DNA of 64,000 nucleotides. Origin: JAJCYK01 sp965212195. GTDB taxonomy: Bacteria > Bacteroidota > Bacteroidia > Cytophagales > Cyclobacteriaceae. The stretch lies in NCBI GenBank assembly GCA_965212195.1, contig CBDBUW010000010.1, forward strand, positions 372,001 to 436,000. Direction: 5' to 3'. Positions 9,662 through 18,321 of the stretch are shown one piece after another. Every line of letters starts with the position of its first letter. The first letter of the stretch is position 1. A model generated the notes under the pieces. The model saw only the letters and a program-made list of their open reading frames with translations, had not been told where the DNA came from and did not search any database. The position numbers were made by a program, and so were the translations under genes.

Positions 9662-10321
9662 ATGCCCATTCACCACAATACAACCAATGAATTTCGTCAT
9701 ATGGAGGATAACCCTTTAAATGCTCCAGAAAACCAAGATCAACCCCTGGGGGAACAACAGCAGATCGCGAAAGACCTAAAGGCAGCCGGTAGAGGAAAGG
9801 ACACCTTATTCCGGGTTACCATCCGCAACCAGGTAAACCAGATCGCTATTGCCGACAACAAAGCCAATATGATCATCAGCATCAACACCATTATCATCTC
9901 GCTGATCATCGCGGGTCTGGGATCGGGCATGAGCTTCGGTGAATTGAACATCCTGCAGTTTCCCCAGATCATAGCCCCCCTTACCATCCTCATGGTATCC
10001 TGTACCATATCGGCCATATTTTCTATACTGGCGGCCAAACCCCGAATGATGACCGGCAAACAAATTCGCGACCCCAAATCCACCAGCATGCTGTTTTTTG
10101 GGAATTTCAAGAATCTGCCTTTGTCAGAATACATCGACGAGATGTTAGGAATCTTAAAATCCAACGTGGATACTTATCGCAGCTTGATCATCGATCAATA
10201 TTATTACGGCCAGATCCTGACCCGTAAATACCGGCTGTTATCATTTTCTTATACCGCTTTTTTAGTAGGACTGGTGGTTTGTGTGCTCACCTATTTGGTG
10301 CTGGCTTGGACAACCGATTGA
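9662..10321 (+). CDS. Pycsar effector-family membrane protein (PycTM-like, DUF5706)
   Basis: The 219-residue protein has a polar N-terminus (1-60), then the ADNKAN motif (64-69) leading directly into TM1 (about 70-90), TM2 (about 102-124), a cytoplasmic stretch with MLFFGNF (143-149), and TM3 (about 192-215). The ADNKAN-helix and FFGNF motifs are those of the PycTM/Pycsar-effector family, whose defence members disrupt the membrane after binding cCMP or cUMP. An alternative start at ATG 9701 would remove 13 residues. No pyrimidine cyclase gene sits upstream; the nearest cyclase is the convergent TPR protein 15 bp downstream, whose base-specifying residues look adenylate-type. A housekeeping role is possible, since such proteins are widespread in Bacteroidota. 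Confidence 0.85.
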   Translation: MPIHHNTTNEFRHMEDNPLNAPENQDQPLGEQQQIAKDLKAAGRGKDTLFRVTIRNQVNQIAIADNKANMIISINTIIISLIIAGLGSGMSFGELNILQFPQIIAPLTILMVSCTISAIFSILAAKPRMMTGKQIRDPKSTSMLFFGNFKNLPLSEYIDEMLGILKSNVDTYRSLIIDQYYYGQILTRKYRLLSFSYTAFLVGLVVCVLTYLVLAWTTD

Positions 10322-10336
10322 CCTCGGAGACTATAT

Positions 10337-12163
10337 TCAATTAAGAAAATACATTTTCAAAGATCCTCTATTTTTCACATCAATTTCTCCCCTGTAGGTG
10401 CAGGAAAACTCTTCCTGGATCTCTTGATAAGTGGTTTCCGACAGGTTGATCATACCTGGCTCTGAATTTGATTCCATACGGCTGGCAATATTTACGGTGT
10501 CTCCCCAAATATCGTATTGCCATTTCTTGATGCCCACAATGCCTGCTATTACCGGCCCGGTGTGCACTCCGATCCTGATCTCGAAATGTACCAGCCCGTC
10601 TTGAGCATCCCATTCCCGCTTAACCAGGTCGATCATATCCCGGGCGGCTCCGACAACGTCGCGGGCATGAGAATGGCTCTCAGTGGGTAAGCCACCAGCA
10701 CACATGTAGGAGTCCCCAATGGTTTTGATCTTTTCCAGGCGATATTTTGTGGTGATCTCATCAAAAGCTTTGAAATAGAAATCAATGCTGCGTACCAGCT
10801 GTTCCGGATCCACCTGTTCTGCCAACTTGGTGAATCCTTTAAAATCAGAAAACAAAACCGTAGCGGATTCGAATTTCTTGGCCTTTACTTTGCCGTTTTC
10901 CATGAGCTCCTGGGCGGTTTCCTGGGGTAGTATGTTCAATAATAAATCTTCAGACCGGTTTTTCTCCTCTTCAATAATCCGGTTGGTTTTTTTTACGTAC
11001 TTATATCTATGAATTGCTCCTAGCGCCAGTAACATCACCATGGCCAAGGAAATCCCGGTAGCATAAATCACAAATCGTTGTCTCTTTACCTTCAACTGGG
11101 ATATCTCTGACTCCTTTTCCAAAAGGTCCACTTCAACTTGTTTCTGGGACACTTCAAATTCTGTCCGTAGATCGGCGATCTGCTGTACGGTTTGGATATT
11201 ATTAACACTATCCCGATAGACAATATGGTCCTTGTAGTATTGGTAAGAGGACTCCAGATCGCCTCTTTGCTCATACAATTCCGCAAGTTTTAGGTTGCCG
11301 TCACTGATTTGCTCCTTCAGTCCATATTTTCGGGCTAATTCCAGGCTTCTATTGGCATAATTTAAGGCCGTCTGGGCATCGCCTTTTTCCTGATATATGT
11401 CGGACATGTAGGTGAGGTACACAGAAATAGCATAGTAATCTTCCAGCTCTTCCAACATCGCTATGGCTTCGTTGATATTTGATTCCGCTAATGTGTTTTG
11501 ACCGGTACTGGCGTATACCATGCCAATATTGCCCAGGTTATAGGCCTTGCCTATAGGATAATTGACTTTTTCGAAAAGTACACCGGACTCCTCAAAATAT
11601 AGCGATGCAGAATCGTATTTACTGGAGTTGAAGTATTCGTCCCCAGCATTTAGAAGAGCAGTAGCCAGGGTCACTGTATCGGGGGTACTCCTCAACAGTT
11701 CAATGGCCTTATTATAATAAAGGATGGCGTTATTGCTGTTGCCATTTACCGAATAAATATCCGCAATGGAAATGTAGGCGCCCCCAATCAACTCTGACTT
11801 CCCTGCCTTGCTAGCGGTTTCAGCACTTTTGAATAAGAGCTCAATAGCGGTATCCAAATTGCCCTGTAATCTGCTAATGGCACCCTTTTGAAGATATCCT
11901 CGGGCTACATAGGACAAATCACCTTTCTCCGATGACAGCCTGATCAACTCATCGGCATAGGACATGGCCAAATCATAATCTTTGATCTCGTTAAAGGCCA
12001 ACCCTCGCAGGAGCTCTAATTCCGTGGAATCTGCATAGGCCCTATTTTGATATACCTGTTTAAGGCTATCGGCAATCCGTTGGTCCTGCGCCAAGGCAGC
12101 GGTAGACAAAAGACCAATAACACAAAAACCTACATATGAAATTGGGCTATTTGGCAGATTCAT
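10337..12163 (-). CDS. TPR-containing class III adenylate cyclase, membrane anchored
   Basis: The 608-residue protein has an N-terminal signal-like helix, a run of TPR motifs (about 40-330), a coiled segment, one TM helix (about 370-392) and a C-terminal class III cyclase domain. Catalytic features are FSDFKGFT and IGDSYM (metal Asp residues), the purine-specifying Lys in KIKTIGD (near 476), the Asp in YDIWGD (near 549) and NIASRM. The Lys/Asp pair is the pattern of mammalian-type adenylate cyclases, so cAMP is the likely product. The TPRs are predicted periplasmic, giving a sensor-membrane-cyclase layout. It starts 5 bp after the stop of a PixA-like gene, indicating an operon, and converges on the PycTM-like gene. 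Confidence 0.9.
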   Translation of the reverse strand: MNLPNSPISYVGFCVIGLLSTAALAQDQRIADSLKQVYQNRAYADSTELELLRGLAFNEIKDYDLAMSYADELIRLSSEKGDLSYVARGYLQKGAISRLQGNLDTAIELLFKSAETASKAGKSELIGGAYISIADIYSVNGNSNNAILYYNKAIELLRSTPDTVTLATALLNAGDEYFNSSKYDSASLYFEESGVLFEKVNYPIGKAYNLGNIGMVYASTGQNTLAESNINEAIAMLEELEDYYAISVYLTYMSDIYQEKGDAQTALNYANRSLELARKYGLKEQISDGNLKLAELYEQRGDLESSYQYYKDHIVYRDSVNNIQTVQQIADLRTEFEVSQKQVEVDLLEKESEISQLKVKRQRFVIYATGISLAMVMLLALGAIHRYKYVKKTNRIIEEEKNRSEDLLLNILPQETAQELMENGKVKAKKFESATVLFSDFKGFTKLAEQVDPEQLVRSIDFYFKAFDEITTKYRLEKIKTIGDSYMCAGGLPTESHSHARDVVGAARDMIDLVKREWDAQDGLVHFEIRIGVHTGPVIAGIVGIKKWQYDIWGDTVNIASRMESNSEPGMINLSETTYQEIQEEFSCTYRGEIDVKNRGSLKMYFLN

Positions 12164-12168
12164 TCAAC

Positions 12169-12627
12169 TCATGGATTCACGCGCAGTTTGGGGTCAATTT
12201 CGAACATCTTACCTCTTGGATTTGCTGCAGTACCTACCCAAAATATCACGGTATAGTCAGTGTCCGGAACCTGTCTAGCCACTACTCTGGCATCTACATG
12301 AGCTACACCTGCTCTATTTCCAGGAGGTTGTTTAATAATCGCTGCGTTTTCAGTTACGTCAAAGATACAAACAGCGGCATCAGGATGAGAGCCCGCATTC
12401 TTAACGGTGCCTGCCCAGGAAACATAATGGTTCGCATACAAATTGCTTACATAACCTGGTCCGTAATTGCTTTCCGGGTCATTTTCATTGTCATTAAAGG
12501 CCACGCTGGCAATCACCTCTTCTTGGGAGGTAGCTGCCATTATGCTATCGACATCTACAATTAAGGTGATGATGCAGTCATGTGTGGGGTAAACACCAGG
12601 ATTAGGGGGAGTTTTAATGGCGGTCAT
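12169..12627 (-). CDS. PixA/AidA-like inclusion body family protein, copy 1
   Basis: A 152-residue protein with no signal peptide. The hydrophobic strand IITLIVDVDSIMA at the N-terminus, the central YVSWAGTVKN strand and the C-terminal FEIDPKLRVNP strand fit the PixA/AidA inclusion-body protein family, beta-rich cytoplasmic proteins known from Xenorhabdus crystalline inclusions and from quorum-regulated AidA. Function in the family is poorly defined. The last eight residues (DPKLRVNP) are identical to those of the neighbouring paralogue. It sits between that paralogue (57 bp upstream) and the TPR-adenylate cyclase (5 bp downstream), so a transcriptional link to cyclic nucleotide signalling is likely. 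Confidence 0.65.
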   Translation of the reverse strand: MTAIKTPPNPGVYPTHDCIITLIVDVDSIMAATSQEEVIASVAFNDNENDPESNYGPGYVSNLYANHYVSWAGTVKNAGSHPDAAVCIFDVTENAAIIKQPPGNRAGVAHVDARVVARQVPDTDYTVIFWVGTAANPRGKMFEIDPKLRVNP

Positions 12628-12684
12628 GTTTGGTTGGTTTATGTGATTTTTGATTGTTGAATAGTTATGGTTTGCCTGGAGAAA

Positions 12685-13113
12685 TCAGGGATTCACCCGA
12701 AGTTTGGGGTCCACCCGTAAGTCTTGGAATCCTGATTCTGAGCCCTTGTTTATTATGCTGAAATAGATGCTGTAGGTATCCAAACTCCCTAACTGTGCGG
12801 AGTTCTGTACGGCGGCCATGACTTTACCTGCATTTCCTTGGATAGGGTCTTGACCGAAAATCTCATAGCCGCTGTCGTGCTGAATGCGATCGATAGAGAT
12901 CCTGTAGTCTTCGCTGTCGTTACCTTCAGGCATTCCTTGCCATATCACTCTTTTTGTCTGGTAAACAGCAGATTCAAAATCCTTGGGTGCCACTCGCTGT
13001 CCGGAATTATCGTCTGATAGCCAGACAAATTGATCCACTTCTACCCCATTCTGCACCACATGGAAAAGGTTTTCAGCATCAACATGAAGGATAATAGTCA
13101 CATCTTTTTTCAT
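12685..13113 (-). CDS. PixA/AidA-like inclusion body family protein, copy 2
   Basis: A 142-residue paralogue of the next gene. It begins MKKDVTIILHVDAENLF, a hydrophobic strand matching the N-terminal strand of PixA-like proteins, has the linker GVEVDQFVWLSDD and ends in the same DPKLRVNP as copy 1. The middle of the two copies has diverged strongly, so the duplication is not recent. It is the first gene of the apparent operon PixA-PixA-cyclase. About 290 bp without a gene precede it on the minus strand, which should contain its promoter; no convincing promoter element was recognised there. Confidence 0.65.
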   Translation of the reverse strand: MKKDVTIILHVDAENLFHVVQNGVEVDQFVWLSDDNSGQRVAPKDFESAVYQTKRVIWQGMPEGNDSEDYRISIDRIQHDSGYEIFGQDPIQGNAGKVMAAVQNSAQLGSLDTYSIYFSIINKGSESGFQDLRVDPKLRVNP

Positions 13114-13403
13114 ATTATTTCATTTGGACTTGTTTTGTTGTTCCTGTTTACTTAAGTATGAAGTGTTGATTTGGGTATAACCGGCAAAACAGCTGCTTTC
13201 CATTTGATGGTCCACGTTTTCAAACCCGCCCCAACTTCACCGTTTTATACTAATAGAAATCTCTTGGATTATTAGGTAAATGATTGGTTTTGATGGATAT
13301 ATCTGCATGGACAATCTATTGAATATATGAAGATAATCCAATTAAATCAGGCTGATAATGAACAACTCATAGTGAGAGTAGACACTTGGAAGCACAAATA
13401 TTG

Positions 13404-14783
13404 TTAAATAAATTCCTGAATAGGCAGCTTCCTTTTTTGCTTCCACTTGCCCCGGGTAAAATCGGGGAATTGCACTGGTACGTTGCCCAGGTCAACGGAA
13501 GCCTCGGACAGCGGAGTTACGATTGACCAGGTGGCCCCGTCGTAAACATCCTGATCCAAGGGCCATCCGTGATTCAGACAATCGATAAGCCGATAAGTCA
13601 TTAAATAGTCCATACCGCCGTGGAAATTAGGGTTTTTCTTAAGGTCCTCTTCCATTTTCTGCCACAACCAATGCCGGTATTGAGCCCTCATTTCTTCATA
13701 CTCCCCTTCCTTTAAGAAGCTATGACTGTCGCGGCCCAGTACCGATAATTGACTGGGATAGCCTTCATGGTAGGCTTTGGTACCAGATAGCACGTTCTTA
13801 CGGCTGTATGGACGGGGTGAGATCACATCATGCTGCACCAGAATGGTCTTATCATCGGCGGTTCTGATCAGAGAATTGTTCATATCCCCGTGTTTGAACT
13901 TTTTCCCGGCAAATTCAGTGGCTCCCAGTTCCTGGGCCAGCAGGCCCATGCCGCGGGACTTAGTGCTCATGGAAACCAGGTGTTGAAAGGTGTCCCCCCT
14001 CAATATATCCATATACTGGGCTACCGGACCTAGTCCGTGGGTAGGGTATAGATTACCGTCGTGATGGAGATGCTGTACAGCCCGCCAATTCTTGTAATAT
14101 TTGTCTTGCATGAACAGCTCCCTGAGGTCGTGATTATAAGCGGCTTCACCGTAGGTAAGCTCGCCGAAAACTCCCTGCTGAGCCATATTGAGCAGCCACA
14201 GTTCTTCATCACCGTAGCAAACATTCTCCAGCATCATACAGTTTTTTCGGGTCTGCTCGGCGGTATTGATAAGATCCCAGGTGTCCTCCAGGTTGGTGGC
14301 CAAAGGCACTTCAACCGCTACATGCTTGCCTTGTTCCATAGCGTATTTGGCCATGGGTGTGTGTAACAGCCAGGGAGTGATTACCAGAACCAGGTCCAGG
14401 TCGTCCCGCTCTACCAGCTCCTTCCAGGAATCTTCCTGACCAGAGTAAGTGGTGGGTTTCTGCTTATTGGTTTCTTTTAAGGAGGCCAATGCCTCATTTA
14501 CTTTTGATTCCCGGATATCACAAATAGCTACGATCTTGGCTTTGGGAAACAGGGCATCCTGTAAGCGTACATGACCCTGTCCTCGCATACCCAGGCCGAT
14601 AACGCCCACTCTTACCTGTTTTATGGGCTCTACCCGTAACCCCATAACGGTACTTCCCATTGCCTGGGGCAGTGTTGCTATCCTTGAGTTGAATTCTTCC
14701 GCAGTTACTGCCGTTCCAAAACCTAAGCCTAAAAAAGACCCGGCGGCCAAAGATTTTTTTAGAAAGCTTCTCCTGTTATCCAT
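13404..14783 (-). CDS. Gfo/Idh/MocA-family oxidoreductase, GH109-like, Tat-exported
   Basis: The 459-residue protein begins with a Tat signal (NRRSFLKKS). A Rossmann NAD-binding motif GVIGLGMRGQGH follows near residue 58, then ITPWLLHTPMAKYAM and GKHVAVEVPLA. Downstream segments MLENVCYGDEE, YPTHGLGPVAQYMDI and HGGMDYLMTYRLIDC match GH109, the NAD-dependent alpha-N-acetylgalactosaminidases of the Gfo/Idh/MocA fold, which cleave by transient oxidation. Other family members oxidise free sugars, so GH109 is likely but not certain. Its downstream gene on the same strand is another exported protein, but the sialidase-like gene just upstream of 16109 and this gene are separated by only 75 bp, in keeping with a glycan-processing unit. 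Confidence 0.85.
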   Translation of the reverse strand: MDNRRSFLKKSLAAGSFLGLGFGTAVTAEEFNSRIATLPQAMGSTVMGLRVEPIKQVRVGVIGLGMRGQGHVRLQDALFPKAKIVAICDIRESKVNEALASLKETNKQKPTTYSGQEDSWKELVERDDLDLVLVITPWLLHTPMAKYAMEQGKHVAVEVPLATNLEDTWDLINTAEQTRKNCMMLENVCYGDEELWLLNMAQQGVFGELTYGEAAYNHDLRELFMQDKYYKNWRAVQHLHHDGNLYPTHGLGPVAQYMDILRGDTFQHLVSMSTKSRGMGLLAQELGATEFAGKKFKHGDMNNSLIRTADDKTILVQHDVISPRPYSRKNVLSGTKAYHEGYPSQLSVLGRDSHSFLKEGEYEEMRAQYRHWLWQKMEEDLKKNPNFHGGMDYLMTYRLIDCLNHGWPLDQDVYDGATWSIVTPLSEASVDLGNVPVQFPDFTRGKWKQKRKLPIQEFI

Positions 14784-14858
14784 AATTATGTGATTTAGGT
14801 GGGATTATATATTCAAGCTATGAAATTCAGATAAAATTAGCCTTAAAAATGTTTAAAA

Positions 14859-16109
14859 TTATGGGGTGGCACTTAGCTCCACCATGGTATCCAGTTCCTC
14901 CAGGGCAAATTTAACGGCGATCACGCTGTTGTTTCCCTGATCTTCACGCCGGTACTGTAAATAAGTAGTAGCTAAAAATGTGCCATCTTCCAGTAATTCC
15001 AATCCCGAATAACCGCAATCGTATTCCTGGTAGTTTTTCAACAGTCGCACCCGGTATTGCCCGTGGGTTCCCGCTTCCAGATCTTTATAGGTGCCCACCC
15101 AAGCCACATAATCACCTTCGGTGGGTCCTTTGGCAGTGCGTTTTTGGCGGTCCCGGAACACTACCACTAATCGTCCGTCGGGGCTGTAGCGAATTACATG
15201 CCGGTCGCCGCAAAGTTCTCTTGGCAAAGGCCGGGGCTCTGTCCAGGTCTCGCCTTCATCACGGCTGAAAATGATTTGGGAGTTATAGCGCCGTGAATTT
15301 TCCCGTAACAGCATGGCCAGTTCCTGGCCGTTGGGAGATCGCACCAGACCCGGTTCACAGATATAGCGCAGGGAGTCCTCCCAGATCACCTGCGGGTAGC
15401 TCCAGCTTAAGCCTCCATCTTCAGATCTGGTCTTGTACAAGACAAACTTTTCGGGATCCTGATATATTTGGTTACTGCCGCCGATAAAGCGCCCGTCGTC
15501 ATGAAAGAAGGCCAGGTATTTACCGGGAGCGAAGTGGGCATCGGTAGCCTGATCTTTTACGGGAATTAGATCTCCCATCACCACGATGCCGCCCCAATCG
15601 CCTACGGGCTTATAAGTTGACCAGGTTTCACCCATGTCCTCAGACACCGTCATTCGAGTAGGGTAAAGTCCTGTAAAGATAATCAATCGCTCTACGCCCT
15701 GGGTATCGGTGACCTGGTGTATGGTGGGCACCTCCTCTACCCTTCCCAGGGCGGTAGCCGAAGGATTTCTGGGTGACCAGCTGTGGCCTCCATCCGTAGT
15801 GCTGCGCAGGGTGGTGGTGCCCTTTCCGTGCCCCCCCAAGGGGTAGACCGCCAGCACCGTTTCTTTTCCACCTACCCTAATCTTTACGGTGGTAGGGTGC
15901 CCAAAATAAATCCCAGGTTCACGATCCACCACAAATTGCCGGGATGAGTCGAACGCCAGGTCTAAATAAGGAATTTGAAATTCAGGGGGCAAAAAAGAGC
16001 CCGTTTTAGTCTTTTGATGAACATTTGGGGCAGGATCTTTGGTGTTGCAAGCAGGAGTTAAGACCACCAACAGACAGATCATCAAAAAGTAGCGGAATTT
16101 GTCAAGCAT
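14859..16109 (-). CDS. Sialidase/neuraminidase-like lipoprotein with Asp-box repeats
   Basis: The 416-residue protein has a lipoprotein signal ending in LTPAC-N (Cys near residue 21). At least four Asp-box motifs of the S-x-D-x-G-x-T/S-W type are visible: TTDGGHSW, SEDMGETW, SEDGGLSW and SRDEGETW, the pattern of a six-bladed sialidase propeller. A candidate Arg-containing segment ENSRRYNSQ lies before the fourth box. Family members release terminal sialic acids, but many Asp-box lipoproteins act on other sugars or have no enzymatic activity, and the full Arg triad plus Tyr/Glu pair was not confirmed. The gene lies just upstream of the GH109-like gene in the same orientation, so joint glycan trimming at the cell surface is plausible. 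Confidence 0.75.
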   Translation of the reverse strand: MLDKFRYFLMICLLVVLTPACNTKDPAPNVHQKTKTGSFLPPEFQIPYLDLAFDSSRQFVVDREPGIYFGHPTTVKIRVGGKETVLAVYPLGGHGKGTTTLRSTTDGGHSWSPRNPSATALGRVEEVPTIHQVTDTQGVERLIIFTGLYPTRMTVSEDMGETWSTYKPVGDWGGIVVMGDLIPVKDQATDAHFAPGKYLAFFHDDGRFIGGSNQIYQDPEKFVLYKTRSEDGGLSWSYPQVIWEDSLRYICEPGLVRSPNGQELAMLLRENSRRYNSQIIFSRDEGETWTEPRPLPRELCGDRHVIRYSPDGRLVVVFRDRQKRTAKGPTEGDYVAWVGTYKDLEAGTHGQYRVRLLKNYQEYDCGYSGLELLEDGTFLATTYLQYRREDQGNNSVIAVKFALEELDTMVELSATP

Positions 16110-16229
16110 GGAGTAAGTTGAGAATTTTTAAGAGAAATTAAAACCCTTCCATAAACCCTCTAAAGCAGTACAAGCCTGCTCGCGACAGGGGCGAAGCAAA
16201 AACTGAAACTTGTTTTTAATGGCCAGTCC

Positions 16230-17216
16230 CTAAGTTTTGTAATACTCCACACTTCCCTGTTGCGCCAGGTCCGCTATTTTATCAATCAGCTGCTGACGGC
16301 GGGAGATGTCCATGCTGGAAAAGGATTTGGCTAAATCTACTTTCTCCTGCATTTGCCGGGCGTCGTCAGGCCCGGTGATCAGCACGCTTACCGGCAACGA
16401 CCACACAAAATGCAGCGCTTCCTCAATGCTGACGCGGTCGGGAATGATCCTGGGTTTGTTACCATGCTGACCTTGGCGACTGCCCCCAAAAAAGCCCCCG
16501 TTGGCCAGGGTTTTCATAGCTAGTACTCCGATCTTGCGATCCACCAGTTTTGGCATGATGTTTTTTATAAAGCTGTTGTAGGTGGGATCGGCCAGGTTGA
16601 CCGGCATCTGACAGGTATCGAATATATCGCTGCGCTTCAGCACCTGGGCATGGGCCTGGGGGTTGCTGTGACCAGTAAATCCAATATAGCGGGTCTTGCC
16701 ACTGGCTTTGGCTTCCTGCATGACCTCAAACACACCATTGGCAATCCTATTGTCTACATCCCGGGTTGAAGTTACCGCATGCACCTGCCAAAGATCCAGG
16801 TAATCCGTGTTTAACCTCCTGAGAGAATCTTCCAGGTGCTGTCGTACGCCTTTGGCAGTAGTAGCAGTGGACTTGGTCATGATAAACACCTTTTCCCGGT
16901 ATTTGGGTACCAGTAGCTTGCCCAGTCTTCGTTCACTACCGCCCGCCTGGTAGGATTCCGCGCTATCAAAAAATCGTACGCCCCCTTCCAGAGCAACCTC
17001 CAAAGTCTTCTGGGCCTCTGATTCGCTCATACGTCCAATGTGCCAGCCTCCCAGCCCCAGCATGGTGACTTTCTCGCCGGTACGGCCTAAGATGCGCTGC
17101 GGCAAGAGGTTTCCTAATTGATCCTTAGAAAGTTGGTGGGCCAAGCCATCGGTGGGTAATACCAGTGACGCGGTAAGTCCAGCCAAATATTTTAAAAATT
17201 CACGTCGATCGTTCAT
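16230..17216 (-). CDS. Aldo/keto reductase, Tat-exported
   Basis: The start is set at ATG 17216 (328 residues) because this places the Tat signal NDRREFLKYLAG at the N-terminus; a longer frame to 17252 would overlap the upstream gene by 53 bp. The barrel shows the AKR tetrad: Asp and Tyr in FDSAESY, Lys in MTKS and His in WQVHAV. NADPH-dependent reduction of a carbonyl is the family reaction, and exported members are frequent in Bacteroidota. The gene overlaps the 3' end of the phosphoribosyltransferase by 17 bp, so they are co-transcribed. The functional link between them is not obvious. Confidence 0.85.
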   Translation of the reverse strand: MNDRREFLKYLAGLTASLVLPTDGLAHQLSKDQLGNLLPQRILGRTGEKVTMLGLGGWHIGRMSESEAQKTLEVALEGGVRFFDSAESYQAGGSERRLGKLLVPKYREKVFIMTKSTATTAKGVRQHLEDSLRRLNTDYLDLWQVHAVTSTRDVDNRIANGVFEVMQEAKASGKTRYIGFTGHSNPQAHAQVLKRSDIFDTCQMPVNLADPTYNSFIKNIMPKLVDRKIGVLAMKTLANGGFFGGSRQGQHGNKPRIIPDRVSIEEALHFVWSLPVSVLITGPDDARQMQEKVDLAKSFSSMDISRRQQLIDKIADLAQQGSVEYYKT

Positions 17217-17625
17217 AACTGATTTGATGGGCCTTCCAGGGCCAGTTAACACATTCTGCGATTTCAGGGTACAGCACCAGATCGGCCTTGCCCTTGAGAG
17301 TAAAGGTAGTTAATGCATTTCCTTTCAATAAGGACTTTGCCAGCTGAAGCGTTTTGCCGGTCACCGAAACATCATCAACCAGCAATATGTGGGTCTTTTG
17401 AGGCAACTCCGGGAGTTCTTTCATCAACAATGGTGTTTCATACAACGGAGTATTGTGTTGGTCTCGGTAGTTGATGGTAAATATTTGCAAAGGGCATTGC
17501 AGCTGATGTGCAATAAGACTGGCCGGTACCACACCACCGGTAGCAATCCCGACTACCAAGTCTACATCAGGAAAACTAAATTTTCTTAATCTTTTACTTA
17601 TATCACTAAATGATAACTCTATCAT
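17200..17625 (-). CDS. Phosphoribosyltransferase family protein
   Basis: A 141-residue type I PRTase. The PRPP-binding loop HILLVDDVSVTGKTL (two acidic residues followed by TGKT) is clear, and the N-terminal GIATGGVVPASLIAHQL holds the usual PPi loop. The hood region that would define the nucleobase is short, so the substrate (hypoxanthine, guanine, xanthine or another base) is not determined; some such proteins are regulators or act in other pathways. It lies 6 bp after an S-component-like membrane protein, suggesting uptake and capture of a base as one unit, which is inference. Confidence 0.85.
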   Translation of the reverse strand: MIELSFSDISKRLRKFSFPDVDLVVGIATGGVVPASLIAHQLQCPLQIFTINYRDQHNTPLYETPLLMKELPELPQKTHILLVDDVSVTGKTLQLAKSLLKGNALTTFTLKGKADLVLYPEIAECVNWPWKAHQISYERST

Positions 17626-17631
17626 ATTTAG

Positions 17632-18144
17632 CTATTTATGCTTCTTATATTTAAGAATAAACAGATTGATGACCAGCAGCACCAACACTCCTATCCAGCC
17701 ATTTGACAGTACTTGAGTCACGAAATCACCTAGGGGATTTCCCAAGATCAAGGCGGTAATACTCAAAGCCAGGACATAGGCCACCACTGCCGTTAATCCT
17801 TTTAGAATACCCGGTGAATTTCTCAGTAACCACACCACGCTGACAAACAATACCAATTCCAGGGAAAGTGTCAACAGCATATCCCCTTGAGGGAAGCCCG
17901 TAACCAGGTAATTGAGCGCAGGTGCTGAGAGGGCAGCCAGCAACGATACGTGGTATCGATATAGGTATGCAGCAATAAAAGGTGCATAAAATATGGGAAG
18001 CAACTTTACTCCGATGGGCAGGCCATTGACCGGTGGAACAAAGTGCATCAAAAAGGGCAGCAGGAAGCTGGCTGCTACAAAGATCAATACCGCCTTAAAT
18101 TGCAGCCGCTCCCACCAGTGTTGAGGCAGGGTTACCGTTTTCAT
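17632..18144 (-). CDS. Small polytopic membrane protein, resembling ECF S-component
   Basis: ATG 18144 gives 170 residues; an upstream TTG (18177) is less likely. About five or six hydrophobic segments are present. The stretch with GVKLLPIFYAPF and the following Gly/Ala/Pro-rich helix LSAPALNYLVTGFP recalls substrate-binding S components of energy-coupling factor transporters and related small membrane proteins. No ATPase or T component is nearby. The 6 bp gap to the phosphoribosyltransferase supports a role in importing a nucleobase-like compound, but the family call is tentative. Confidence 0.55.
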   Translation of the reverse strand: MKTVTLPQHWWERLQFKAVLIFVAASFLLPFLMHFVPPVNGLPIGVKLLPIFYAPFIAAYLYRYHVSLLAALSAPALNYLVTGFPQGDMLLTLSLELVLFVSVVWLLRNSPGILKGLTAVVAYVLALSITALILGNPLGDFVTQVLSNGWIGVLVLLVINLFILKYKKHK

Positions 18145-18321
18145 TTCGCTAAGTCGATTTTTATATAATTTACCCAAAATATTTCTTTATGAGGACCTAT
18201 TCCCCGGTAGTTTTTTAAAGAGCACATCCTATTGAAGTGTTTTACGGCAACTTATGTCAGCATAGAATCGTTTGCTCCTATGCAAACTTTTGGCAACCTT
18301 GCAGTGCACCGATATTAAACC

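Noticed and set aside
10337..12163. Reading the TPR-cyclase as a Pycsar cyclase (PycC) partner of the PycTM-like gene
   Set aside because: Its Lys in KIKTIGD and Asp in YDIWG are adenylate-type base-specifying residues, its orientation is convergent, and it has its own PixA operon, so cCMP or cUMP synthesis is not supported.
12136..12564. 142-residue plus-strand frame opposite the PixA-like gene
   Set aside because: It is antisense to a better-supported gene and its composition has no recognisable domain.
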